Assembly: GCA_002753505.1 (NCBI GenBank)
Contig: PEAG01000033.1
Location: 1 to 36,890 of the forward strand
Direction: 5' to 3'
Source of the DNA: Magnetococcales bacterium HCHbin5
GTDB taxonomy: Bacteria > Pseudomonadota > Magnetococcia > Magnetococcales > Magnetaquicoccaceae
DNA length: 36,890 bases
Below the pieces are notes generated by a model. That model saw only the letters and a list, made by a program, of their open reading frames with translations. It ran no database searches and had not been told where the DNA came from. This document shows positions 9,086 to 16,643 of the stretch, in pieces; positions within the stretch are counted from its first letter, which is position 1, and the number at the start of each line of letters is the position of its first letter. The position numbers and the translations under genes are program-made.

Positions 9086-10483
9086 ATGGCTGAATTCACC
9101 CCACGTGAAACCGTATCGGAGTTGGACCGCTACATCATTGGCCAAACGGCGGCCAAACGGGCGGTGGCGGTGGCGTTGCGCAACCGCTGGCGCAGGCAAC
9201 AGTTGGAACCTGGAATGCGGGAGGAGGTCTATCCGAAAAACATTCTCATGATCGGCCCGACGGGGGTGGGCAAGACGGAGATTGCCCGGCGACTGGCCAA
9301 ACTGTCGGACGCCCCCTTTATCAAGGTGGAGGCGACCAAATTTACCGAGGTGGGTTATGTCGGACGGGATGTGGAGTCGATCATTCGCGATCTGACCGAT
9401 CTGGCGGTCAAGGCGGGCTGGGAGCGTTCCAAGAAGGAGGTGCAGCGCAAGGCGGAAGAGGTGGCGGAGGAGCGGCTGTTGGATATTTTGTTGCCCCAAC
9501 CAGCCAGCGGCCATGCCGGCAAGGAAAACCCGTTGGAGGTCATGTTTGGTCAGGCTGCCGCCGAGCCGGCCCCGCCCTCCACGCCGGTGGACTCCAGCAG
9601 TCGGCAAAAGTTTCGCAAGCTGTTGCGGGAGGGCAAGTTGGACCATCGGGAGATAGAGATAGAGACCCGGGAGCAGCGCACGGCTCCCACGCTGGAGGTG
9701 TTCACCCCCCAGGGGATGGAGGGGGTTGGCATCAGCATTCAGGACATGCTGGGGGGCATGTTCGGGGGTGGCAAGGCGCAAAAGCATCGGACCACCGTCA
9801 AGGAGGCACTGGGCATATTGACCGATGAGGAGGCCAGCAGGCTGGTGGATCGGGAAAAGTCCAAGAAAGAGGCGGTGGAGCGGGTGGAGCAGTCGGGCAT
9901 TGTTTTTCTCGATGAGTTGGACAAGGTGTGCAACCGTTCCGAGAGTGGTCGTGGTGGGGCCGATGTCTCCCGCGAGGGGGTACAGCGGGATCTGCTGCCC
10001 CTGGTGGAGGGCACCACAGTCTCCACCAAGCATGGCATGGTGCGCACCGACCATATCCTGTTTATCGCCTCCGGGGCTTTTCAGTTGGCCAAACCCTCCG
10101 ATCTGTTGCCGGAGCTGCAGGGGCGGTTGCCCATCCGGGTCGAGTTGAAAAGCCTGGGGGTGGAAGAATTTGTCCGTATCCTTTCCGAGCCGGAAAATGC
10201 CCTCACCCGTCAATACACGGCCCTGTTGGCCACCGAGGGGGTGGAGCTGTCGTTCAATGAGGCCTCCATCCGCGCCATCGCCGAAATTGCCACCCAGGTG
10301 AATGAGCGGACGGAAAATATTGGTGCCCGTCGTCTGCACACTGTGCTGGAAAAATTGCTCGATGAGATCTCTTTTACTGCCACCGATCGTCGTGGTGAAA
10401 TCGTGGTCATCGATGCTGAGTACGTGCGCACCCAACTAAAAGAGTTGGCCAATAACGAGGATTTGTCCCGCTTTATTCTCTAA
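9086..10483 (+). CDS. hslU: HslU AAA+ unfoldase subunit of HslVU
   Basis: HslU unfolds substrates and feeds them to HslV. The 465-residue protein has the N-terminal AAA+ part ([10 protein letters not shown]), Walker [10 protein letters not shown], the pore motif GYVGRDVES, an I-domain rich in charged residues (about residues 110-240), Walker [11 protein letters not shown], sensor region [12 protein letters not shown] and the C-terminal [13 protein letters not shown], ending in the LSRFIL tail that docks into HslV. It is slightly longer than E. coli HslU because of the I-domain. It directly abuts hslV and is followed by a perfect hairpin at 10506. Confidence 0.98.
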   Translation: MAEFTPRETVSELDRYIIGQTAAKRAVAVALRNRWRRQQLEPGMREEVYPKNILMIGPTGVGKTEIARRLAKLSDAPFIKVEATKFTEVGYVGRDVESIIRDLTDLAVKAGWERSKKEVQRKAEEVAEERLLDILLPQPASGHAGKENPLEVMFGQAAAEPAPPSTPVDSSSRQKFRKLLREGKLDHREIEIETREQRTAPTLEVFTPQGMEGVGISIQDMLGGMFGGGKAQKHRTTVKEALGILTDEEASRLVDREKSKKEAVERVEQSGIVFLDELDKVCNRSESGRGGADVSREGVQRDLLPLVEGTTVSTKHGMVRTDHILFIASGAFQLAKPSDLLPELQGRLPIRVELKSLGVEEFVRILSEPENALTRQYTALLATEGVELSFNEASIRAIAEIATQVNERTENIGARRLHTVLEKLLDEISFTATDRRGEIVVIDAEYVRTQLKELANNEDLSRFIL

Positions 10484-10505
10484 GTGATGCACCCTTTTCA
10501 AACAA

Positions 10506-10548
10506 TTGCAGGAACCCGGGGAGCGTCACGCTCCCCGGGTTCCTGCAA
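10506..10548. terminator. Perfect 20-bp-stem hairpin after hslU (member of the repeat family)
   Basis: Arms 10506-10525 and 10529-10548 are exact reverse complements around a TCA loop. The core GGGGAGCGTCACGCTCCCC matches the dispersed hairpin repeat seen at 69-209, and the TTGCAGG ends are the family ends. It probably stops hslVU transcription, and it is followed by an A-rich stretch rather than a T run on the plus strand, so termination is inferred. The rest of the gap to ppk2 (10549-10712) is AT-rich and likely holds the ppk2 promoter, with a TATTAT hexamer near 10575. Confidence 0.75.
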
Positions 10549-10712
10549 CAGATCAAAAAAACAAACAAAAACATTATTATAGCTGTAAAATGCGAATTTT
10601 TCTTGCCATTCAAATGGAGTGTGTGCAGAATCGTGCGGTTTAACACCGATGTCTAAGGGTTCCTCTGGGATCCCCGCTACGTGACACCCTATCAAGAGAT
10701 CAGGAGAAAAGA

Positions 10713-11549
10713 ATGGCGGAAAATAAACAAGCCAAGCCTGCCGAAGTTGTCCTCGGTCGGGGCTCTCTGAAGGCCAGACGGACAGCACAACCCAAGATTG
10801 AAGGGCTCAAAGAGGCCGATTACCTGGAACAGATCGCCCCCCTGCATATTGAGCTGGTCAAAATGCAAAACTGGGTCCGGGATCAGGGAATACGCATTGT
10901 TGCCCTGTTTGAAGGTCGGGACGCCTCCGGTAAAGGGGGAACCATCAAACGGTTTATCGAACACCTCAATCCCCGCAGCTGCCGGGTCGTCGCCCTGGAA
11001 AAACCGACGGACAGAGAGAGAACCCAATGGTATTTCCAACGCTACATCCAACATTTACCCTCTGCTGGCGAAATCGTCCTCTGCGACCGCAGCTGGTACA
11101 ACCGCGCCGGTGTGGAACGGGTGATGGGCTTTTGCAGCAAAGAAGAGGTGCGGGAATTTTTGCGTACCGTGCCGGAATTTGAACGGATGTTGGTCAACTC
11201 CGGCATCAAACTGTTCAAATTCTATTTTTCTGTCAATAAACAAGAGCAAAAACGCCGCTTTGAAAGCCGTTTGAAAGATCCTCTCAAGCAGTGGAAACTC
11301 AGCCCGGTGGACAAAGAGTCCCAGGACAAATGGGAAGACTACACCAAAGCCAAAGAGGATATGTTTTTTTACTCCTCCACGGAGGAGTGCCCCTGGACCA
11401 TCATCAAGTCGGTCGACAAAAAACGGGCCCGTCTCGAAAGCATCCGCTATTTTCTCAGTCAGATCGACTACCCTGACAAAAACCATGCGCTGCTGAACTA
11501 TGACCGCCGCATCATCCGAACCGTCCACGAAGAGATCGGTATCGACTAG
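10713..11549 (+). CDS. ppk2: Polyphosphate kinase 2 family protein
   Basis: PPK2 enzymes transfer phosphate between polyphosphate and nucleotides. The 278-residue size and single domain fit class I, which mainly makes ATP or GTP from the diphosphate using polyphosphate. Motifs: Walker A GRDASGKGG near residue 70, DRSWYNRAGVERVMGF (Walker B and lid) near residue 128, and a C-terminal WTIIKSVDKKRARLE. The N-terminal 35 residues are basic and probably disordered. A CAGGAG ribosome site precedes the ATG. It is separated from pstS by a strong terminator, so it is its own unit. The location beside pst and pho genes suggests a role in phosphate storage turnover. Substrate class is inferred. Confidence 0.92.
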   Translation: MAENKQAKPAEVVLGRGSLKARRTAQPKIEGLKEADYLEQIAPLHIELVKMQNWVRDQGIRIVALFEGRDASGKGGTIKRFIEHLNPRSCRVVALEKPTDRERTQWYFQRYIQHLPSAGEIVLCDRSWYNRAGVERVMGFCSKEEVREFLRTVPEFERMLVNSGIKLFKFYFSVNKQEQKRRFESRLKDPLKQWKLSPVDKESQDKWEDYTKAKEDMFFYSSTEECPWTIIKSVDKKRARLESIRYFLSQIDYPDKNHALLNYDRRIIRTVHEEIGID

Positions 11550-11568
11550 ACTTTGTCGGTTTTTTTAT

Positions 11569-11592
11569 CCCGGATGGCATCACGCATCCGGG
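11569..11592 (+). other. Stem-loop 3' of ppk2
   Basis: CCCGGATG (11569-11576) and CATCCGGG (11585-11592) form an 8-bp stem with an 8-nt loop. It stands 19 bases after the ppk2 stop and 13 bases before the main terminator, and may guard the mRNA 3' end. Confidence 0.55.
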
Positions 11593-11605
11593 TGATCAGC
11601 AAATG

Positions 11606-11641
11606 GGATGGGTCATTTTTTTTGACCCATCCTTTTTTTTT
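11606..11641 (+). terminator. Rho-independent terminator of ppk2
   Basis: GGATGGGTCA (11606-11615) pairs with TGACCCATCC (11623-11632) around a loop of seven Ts, followed by a run of nine Ts. This is the clearest intrinsic terminator in the window and separates ppk2 from the pst operon. Confidence 0.93.
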
Positions 11642-11671
11642 GCCACGCAACAGCAAAGCCTGCCAAACTTT

Positions 11672-11696
11672 GTAACAGCCAGTTTTCCTCTGTTAC
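11672..11696. promoter_or_regulatory. Inverted repeat upstream of the pst Pho boxes
   Basis: GTAACAG (11672-11678) and CTGTTAC (11690-11696) are an exact inverted pair 11 bp apart, 20 bp before the Pho boxes. Could be a regulator site; the binding protein is unknown. Confidence 0.4.
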
Positions 11697-11715
11697 GCCC
11701 GGAATGTAGCCAATA

Positions 11716-11755
11716 TTTTCATTACATTCACAAGCATTTAACAATTATTTTACAA
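11716..11755 (+). promoter_or_regulatory. Double Pho box upstream of pstS
   Basis: Four 7-bp units at 11716, 11727, 11738 and 11749 (TTTTCAT, TTCACAA, TTAACAA, TTTACAA) are each separated by 4 bp. An 11-bp period of CTGTCAT/CTTACAT-like heptamers is the established architecture of PhoB binding sites. A possible -10 (TATGCT, 11787-11792) lies 31 bp downstream, farther than in E. coli, so the exact promoter is uncertain. Activation of the pst operon by phosphate starvation is inferred. Confidence 0.8.
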
Positions 11756-11809
11756 CAAAACAGGTTTGTTTGAGCCCGCATTCGTGTATGCTTTAGGCCA
11801 TGGATTTTT

Positions 11810-11825
11810 TGTGGTGCATATCACA
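11810..11825. promoter_or_regulatory. CRP/FNR-like palindrome upstream of pstS
   Basis: TGTGG-TGCATA-TCACA differs by one base from the CRP consensus TGTGA-N6-TCACA. It lies between the Pho boxes and the pstS GTG, about 70 bp before the start. A cAMP- or redox-type regulator could act here, but a single site by eye is weak evidence. Confidence 0.4.
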
Positions 11826-11896
11826 ACAACCACATCCATAACAAATTTTATTCCATGATATCGATTGTCCAACAGCCGCTTTAAGGAGACTCCCCC

Positions 11897-12772
11897 GTGA
11901 AAAAGATTCTTGCCGTCGCCGTTGCCGCCACCGCCCTGGTCGCCTTGAACTCTGTGGCAGAAGCCCGTGTCATGATTCAGAACAAGGGTTCGGATACCTT
12001 GGTCAATGTGGCACAAGCCTGGGCAGAGGAGTATCAGAAGGTCAAGCCCGATGTGGCCATCGCTGTGACGGGTGGTGGTTCCGGTACCGGTCTGGCCGCC
12101 CTGATCAACAACACCGTGGATATTGCCAACGCCAGTCGCGACATCAAACAAAAAGAGATCGATGCCGCCAAGAAGAACGGGATCACCCCGGTGGAACATG
12201 TGGTGGGTATCGATGCCCTGGCCGTCTATGTCCACGCTTCCAACCCGATGGATACCATCACCATCCCCCAATTGGCGGAAATGTATGGGGAGGGCGGCAA
12301 AACCAAAAAATGGTCTGACCTGGGCGTGACGGTACCGGAGTGCAAAGACCAGAAAATTATCCTGGTCAGTCGGCAAAACAATTCCGGCACCTATGCCTAT
12401 TTCCGCGAACGGGTATTGGGCGAAAAGCGGGACTTTGTCATGGGCACCAAGGATATGCACGGTTCCAAGGATGTGGTGGATCTGGTGGAGCACACCCCCT
12501 GCGCCATCGGCTATAGCGGTCTGGCCTATGCGACACCCGGTATCAAAATGTTGAAAGTTGCGGAAAAAGCGGGAGATCCCGGTATTGCGCCCACGATGGA
12601 GGCCGCGATCAACAAAACCTATCCCATCGCCCGTTCTCTCCTCATGTACACCCCCGGCGAGCCCAAAGGTGAGGTCAAAGCCTATATGGACTGGATCAAG
12701 AGTGATGTGGGGCAGTGCATCATCCAGGACAAAGGCTATGCCCCCGCCCATCCGGTCACCTGCAAAAAATAA
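11897..12772 (+). CDS. pstS: Periplasmic phosphate-binding protein PstS
   Basis: PstS captures phosphate in the periplasm for the PstCAB importer. The 291-residue product starts with GTG, eight bases after AAGGAG. It has a signal peptide (KK, hydrophobic stretch, cleavage likely after AEA at residue 23) and the phosphate-pocket landmarks GSDTL near residue 32, GGGSGTGLAAL near 59 and SRQNNSGTYAYF near 159. It opens a six-gene operon behind a double Pho box. A strong hairpin follows before phoU and probably keeps PstS in excess of the membrane parts. The compact size resembles PstS of Geobacter-type bacteria rather than the E. coli 346-residue form. Confidence 0.95.
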   Translation: MKKILAVAVAATALVALNSVAEARVMIQNKGSDTLVNVAQAWAEEYQKVKPDVAIAVTGGGSGTGLAALINNTVDIANASRDIKQKEIDAAKKNGITPVEHVVGIDALAVYVHASNPMDTITIPQLAEMYGEGGKTKKWSDLGVTVPECKDQKIILVSRQNNSGTYAYFRERVLGEKRDFVMGTKDMHGSKDVVDLVEHTPCAIGYSGLAYATPGIKMLKVAEKAGDPGIAPTMEAAINKTYPIARSLLMYTPGEPKGEVKAYMDWIKSDVGQCIIQDKGYAPAHPVTCKK

Positions 12773-12809
12773 GATACGGTTTTGCAATACTTTTTCAATA
12801 CGATCACCG

Positions 12810-12837
12810 GGGGGGGGCTGGTCTGACAGCCCCCCCC
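12810..12837 (+). other. G/C-tract hairpin between pstS and phoU
   Basis: GGGGGGGGCTG (12810-12820) pairs with CAGCCCCCCCC (12827-12837) around GTCTGA. There is no T run, so partial termination or protection of the upstream pstS message is more likely than full termination; this is the usual means of making binding protein in excess in ABC import operons. Confidence 0.7.
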
Positions 12838-12865
12838 AACCCCCCGCACACGGAGAACAGGATAT

Positions 12866-13954
12866 ATGGCCATTTATGAACAACGGCTACAGAAAGACTT
12901 GACGCGCATCCGGGGAGAGCTCTCCCTGATCGGTGATCGAGTAGAGACAGCCATCCAAAACGCGCTAAAGGCTCTCTTCACCCAGGATGAAAAACTGGCC
13001 AATCTCACCATACTGGGCGATATGGGTATCAATCGCCTCTGCCTCAATCTGGACCGCTTGTGCCACAACTGCATCATTCGGCACCAGCCTCCGGCGGGTC
13101 ATCTGCGGGTCATCTCCTCGGTGATGCGGATGGCCGATGAGTTGGAACGGATTGGGGATTATGCCGCAACCATCAGTCGGGCTGCACTGCATATGCAAAG
13201 ACAGCCTGCCGGCATACTGAAGCGGGACTTGGAGACCATGGCGCAAAACGCCGACACCATGCTGAAACAGGCACTGTCGGCGTTTGCAACCGAGGATGCG
13301 CAACTGGCCCGCAAAACCATGCAAATGGCAGATGTGGTGGGTCAACAACTGACCGATGCCTTTTCCGACCTTGAAAAGACGGAAGAGGAGCATCCCGACC
13401 CTGTCCGCTTTATTTTGGACATTTTTGCCATCTGCTACATGCTGGAACGGGTCAGTGATCGGGCCAAAAATATCTGCGAAGAGACGCTCTTCATGGTGGC
13501 GGGTGAGTGCAAGCCGGAAAAAATATTCACCATCCTTTTTATCGATCAGGAAAACAGCATCAAGAGCCAGATGGCGGAGGCGATTGCCCAGCGGTTCTAT
13601 CCGACCCAGGCCATCTTCCGCAGTGCCGGCCTGCGTGCCGGTATTGTCAGCGAAAGCATGGTCTCCTTCATGCGCTACCAGGGTTGCCCGATGGAAAATG
13701 TCCACGCCAAGGCACTGGAAACCCTCTCGCTGGCGGAAGGCAACCAGATCATCGTCAGCCTGGAGGGTGCCGTCCGTTCCTATCCGCTGACACTGCCTTT
13801 CCACACCGCTTTTCTGGATTGGACAGTAGGCGAAACGCCCGCCGAGGATGCGGAACCCCAGCTCAAACGGGAAAAATATGAGTCGCTGTATCGGGAAATC
13901 TCTCTGCAAATCCGTGGATTGATGGAAATCTTGCGGGGCGAGGAGGTCGCTTGA
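12866..13954 (+). CDS. phoU: PhoU fused to an inactive low-molecular-weight phosphatase-like domain
   Basis: Residues 1-215 form PhoU, two three-helix bundles with metal-site motifs of the ELERIGDYA (near 90) and MLERVSDRAKNI (near 192) type; PhoU links Pst transport state to PhoR. Residues about 220-362 look like a low-molecular-weight tyrosine phosphatase/ArsC domain (ILFIDQENSIKSQMAEA, then SAGLRAGIVSESMVSFM). The catalytic CX5R loop is lost: Asp227 stands where the Cys should be and Lys233 where the Arg should be, and the late Asp-Pro acid motif reads GETP. So the domain is probably a binding or sensing module and not an enzyme. pstC starts one base after its stop. Position between pstS and pstC, instead of last in the operon, is unusual. 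The fusion boundary is inferred by eye. Confidence 0.9.
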   Translation: MAIYEQRLQKDLTRIRGELSLIGDRVETAIQNALKALFTQDEKLANLTILGDMGINRLCLNLDRLCHNCIIRHQPPAGHLRVISSVMRMADELERIGDYAATISRAALHMQRQPAGILKRDLETMAQNADTMLKQALSAFATEDAQLARKTMQMADVVGQQLTDAFSDLEKTEEEHPDPVRFILDIFAICYMLERVSDRAKNICEETLFMVAGECKPEKIFTILFIDQENSIKSQMAEAIAQRFYPTQAIFRSAGLRAGIVSESMVSFMRYQGCPMENVHAKALETLSLAEGNQIIVSLEGAVRSYPLTLPFHTAFLDWTVGETPAEDAEPQLKREKYESLYREISLQIRGLMEILRGEEVA

Positions 13955-13955
13955 T

Positions 13956-14888
13956 ATGAGTGGGCAGCATACAGACGCCGCCCTGGCTGAAAATGCCGGG
14001 GATTCGTTGGATGCCAACTGGTACATCGATAAACTGTTCCAGGGTGTCATGTTTGTTTGTGGCATTTCAGCCGTCCTCTTTGTGTTGGGGATTTTTGCCT
14101 TCGTCTTTGCCGAGGGTGCCGAATTTGTCATCAAGACAATCAACTGGAGCCAGTTTTTGCTTTCACCCCGTTGGGCACCCACCTCGGATTACAATCCGAC
14201 CTACGGTATCTTGGCCTTGATCGCTGGCACGGCCTCGATCACGGTGTTGGCCATGGCGGTTGCCGTCCCCTTCTCATTGGGTGCCGCCATCTTTATTGCC
14301 GAGTTTGCCAAGGGCCGCACCCGTGAGGTACTCAAAATTCTGATCGAGTTGCTGGCTGCCATTCCCTCCGTGGTTTGGGGCTTTATCGGCCTGGCCATCA
14401 TGAACCCATGGATCATCGAAACCTTCGATGTCCCCATCGGGCTGAACGTTCTCAACTGCGGTTTGATTCTGGGGTTGATGGCAGCCCCCATCATCACCTC
14501 CATCGCCGAGGATGCCCTGAAAGCGGTACCAGACACCTATCGGGAGGCCTCAGAAGCCCTGGGAGCCAGCCGTTGGCAAACCACCGCCCGGGTGGTGTTG
14601 CCAGCCGCCAAAAACGGTCTGTTGGCGGCCGTGTTGCTGGGGGTCGGGCGCGGTTTTGGCGAAACCATGGCGGTACTGATGGCCAGTGGCCACTCCATCA
14701 ACCTGCCCTCCAGCGTTTTTGATTCGGTCCGCGCCCTGACAGCCACCATCGCGGCCGAGTTGGGGGAGACCGCGGTGGGTTCAGAACACTATCAGGCCCT
14801 GTTCACCATTGGCATTTTCCTGTTTACAATAACTTTTATCATCAACATGACCGCCGACTGGATCATTCGCGGCTCAAAGAAAGGATAA
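13956..14888 (+). CDS. pstC: Phosphate ABC transporter permease PstC
   Basis: PstC is one half of the inner-membrane phosphate channel. The 310-residue protein has a cytoplasmic N-terminus, a first span (about residues 28-52), a periplasmic loop with SPRWAPTSDYNPTYG, five further spans and the coupling EAA loop EALGASRWQTTARVVLPAAKNG near residue 200 that contacts the ATPase. GRGFGETMAVLMASG after the loop is a PstC signature. It follows phoU by one base and precedes pstA by 3 bases. Confidence 0.96.
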   Translation: MSGQHTDAALAENAGDSLDANWYIDKLFQGVMFVCGISAVLFVLGIFAFVFAEGAEFVIKTINWSQFLLSPRWAPTSDYNPTYGILALIAGTASITVLAMAVAVPFSLGAAIFIAEFAKGRTREVLKILIELLAAIPSVVWGFIGLAIMNPWIIETFDVPIGLNVLNCGLILGLMAAPIITSIAEDALKAVPDTYREASEALGASRWQTTARVVLPAAKNGLLAAVLLGVGRGFGETMAVLMASGHSINLPSSVFDSVRALTATIAAELGETAVGSEHYQALFTIGIFLFTITFIINMTADWIIRGSKKG

Positions 14889-14891
14889 GCC

Positions 14892-15764
14892 ATGTTTGCT
14901 GCCAAACCCGTTAATCTCCGCAATCAACAGGTGGAGGGGCTGTTCCGTCTGCTCTTTGGCATCATGATGGTGGTCCTGATTGTTCCGGTGTTGATGATCA
15001 TTGTCATGCTGGTTTACAAGGGCGGGCCGGCCTTCAGTTGGAATTTTTTGTTTACATTCCCGACTGATGGCATGACCGCGGGGGGTGTTTTTCCTGCCCT
15101 GCTGGGCACCATCTGGCTGGTGGTGGTTTCGCTGTTGGCCTCGGTTCCCCTGGGGGTGGCGGCAGCCATCTATCTCAGTGAGTATGCCCAACAGGAGCAC
15201 TGGTTGACCCGGGTCATCAATCTGGCCACCATCAATCTGGCGGGGGTTCCCTCCATTGTCCATGCCCTGTTTGGTTTGGGTGCCTTTGTACTCTTTCTCA
15301 AATTTGGCACCAGTATTCTGGCCGCCAGTTTGACATTGGCGGTCATGACCTTGCCGGTGGTGATCGTGGCCTCCTGGGAGTCATTGCAGGCGGTACCCCG
15401 GGCCTTCCGGGAGGCCTGTTGGAACATGGGGGCAACCCGTTGGCAGACCATTCGTCAGGTGGTGTTGCCCAATGCCCTGACGGGCATCTTGACGGGCATC
15501 ATTTTGCAGGTTTCCCGGGCTGCCGGTGAGACGGCTCCCATCATGTTCACGGGTGCAGTCTTTTTTCTCCCTTTTTTGCCCGCCGGGGTGTTTGACCAGA
15601 CCATGGCCTTGGCACTGCACCTGTACACCATCTCCACCCAGGTGCCCAATGTACCAGAGTCGCTGCCATTCGGGGTTGCCCTGTTGCTGGTTGGCATGGT
15701 TCTGATCATGAATTCCACGGCTATCATGTTCCGTATGTATTTGAGAGGGAAAAAGAAATGGTAA
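14892..15764 (+). CDS. pstA: Phosphate ABC transporter permease PstA
   Basis: PstA is the second channel subunit. The 290-residue protein has six predicted spans, the GGVFPALLGTIWLV segment near residue 64, NLAGVPSIVHALFGLGAF near 115, and the EAA loop EACWNMGATRWQTIRQVVLPNAL near 174. SRAAGETAPIMFTGA is the PstA signature. Its last bases overlap pstB1 by 7 bp (ATGGTAA), indicating coupled translation. Confidence 0.96.
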   Translation: MFAAKPVNLRNQQVEGLFRLLFGIMMVVLIVPVLMIIVMLVYKGGPAFSWNFLFTFPTDGMTAGGVFPALLGTIWLVVVSLLASVPLGVAAAIYLSEYAQQEHWLTRVINLATINLAGVPSIVHALFGLGAFVLFLKFGTSILAASLTLAVMTLPVVIVASWESLQAVPRAFREACWNMGATRWQTIRQVVLPNALTGILTGIILQVSRAAGETAPIMFTGAVFFLPFLPAGVFDQTMALALHLYTISTQVPNVPESLPFGVALLLVGMVLIMNSTAIMFRMYLRGKKKW

Positions 15765-16585
15765 ACTTTGCCCTGCAGGCAAAAGAGGATCAGCACCCGG
15801 ATGGGAGTGCCGCTCCCGGTTCCGATGCGCCCGTCCAGTTGGCGGTGAACAAGCTGGAGATCCGGTACGGTGGCATGGTGGCGTTGTCGGGTGTGAGCCT
15901 GGATATTCGTCAGAATGAAATTTTTGGCATCATCGGTCCGGCCAACAGTGGCAAGACATCGTTTTTGAATGCGATCAACCGCATGGACATGATGCGGTCC
16001 AACATGACGGTGACGGGGGATATCCATTTCAATGGCGTGGATATACGCCAGTGGCGCAATGTCTACGCTTTGCGCCGTCAGATCGGGGTGGTGTTTCCGT
16101 TGCCGGTCGGGTTGCCCATGACCATCTATGACAATGTGGCCCTGGCTCCCCGATTGAGCGGCAAAAATTTGAGCAGGCAAGCGTTGGATGATTTGGTGGA
16201 ACGCTGTTTGCGGCGAGCGGCACTCTGGGATGAGGTAAAGGATCGTCTCAACTCCCTGGGCAGCTTGCTGTCCGGGGGGCAGCAGCAGCGGTTGACCATC
16301 GCCCGTGCCCTTTCCCAAGAGCCAAAAATGTTGATGCTGGATGAGTTTTCCATTGCGGTGGACCCGGTCACCACCATGCGCATTGAGGATGTATTGAAGG
16401 AGTTGCGCCAGGAGATGACCATTATTCTGGTCACCAATCTGGTGCAGCAGGCCCAACGGTTGGCCCATCGCACCGCCTTTTTCCTCAACGGGGAGTGTGT
16501 GGAGATTGGTGAGACGGAGGCACTCTTTTCCGGCCAGGTAAAGGATTCCCGCACCCAGGACTATATTGAAGGCAAGTTTGGTTAG
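15758..16585 (+). CDS. pstB: PstB-like ATPase with intact signature but degenerate Q- and H-loops (PstB1)
   Basis: An ABC ATPase of the phosphate importer (275 residues). It begins with an acidic 25-residue extension. The Walker A (GPANSGKT, 60-67) is usable but is not the usual GPSGCGKST. The signature LSGGQQQRL (171-179) is canonical. Walker B keeps Asp195 and Glu196 (LDEFS). However the Q-loop glutamine is replaced by Pro114 (VVFPLP) and the switch histidine by Asn227 (VTNLVQQ), and the D-loop reads AVD. By family knowledge, such a subunit should be poor at hydrolysis in its own site but able to supply a good signature to a partner. The partner is almost certainly pstB2, 58 bp downstream. 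It overlaps pstA. Confidence 0.93.
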   Translation: MVNFALQAKEDQHPDGSAAPGSDAPVQLAVNKLEIRYGGMVALSGVSLDIRQNEIFGIIGPANSGKTSFLNAINRMDMMRSNMTVTGDIHFNGVDIRQWRNVYALRRQIGVVFPLPVGLPMTIYDNVALAPRLSGKNLSRQALDDLVERCLRRAALWDEVKDRLNSLGSLLSGGQQQRLTIARALSQEPKMLMLDEFSIAVDPVTTMRIEDVLKELRQEMTIILVTNLVQQAQRLAHRTAFFLNGECVEIGETEALFSGQVKDSRTQDYIEGKFG

Positions 16586-16643
16586 GGTGATGGGGCTGTT
16601 TTCACCACCTCTTGGCGACGCATAACAGGGAAACAAGGATAAA

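Noticed and set aside
10549-10712. Pho boxes before ppk2.
   Set aside because: AACA-type words occur in the A-rich stretch but do not keep the 11-bp heptamer phase.
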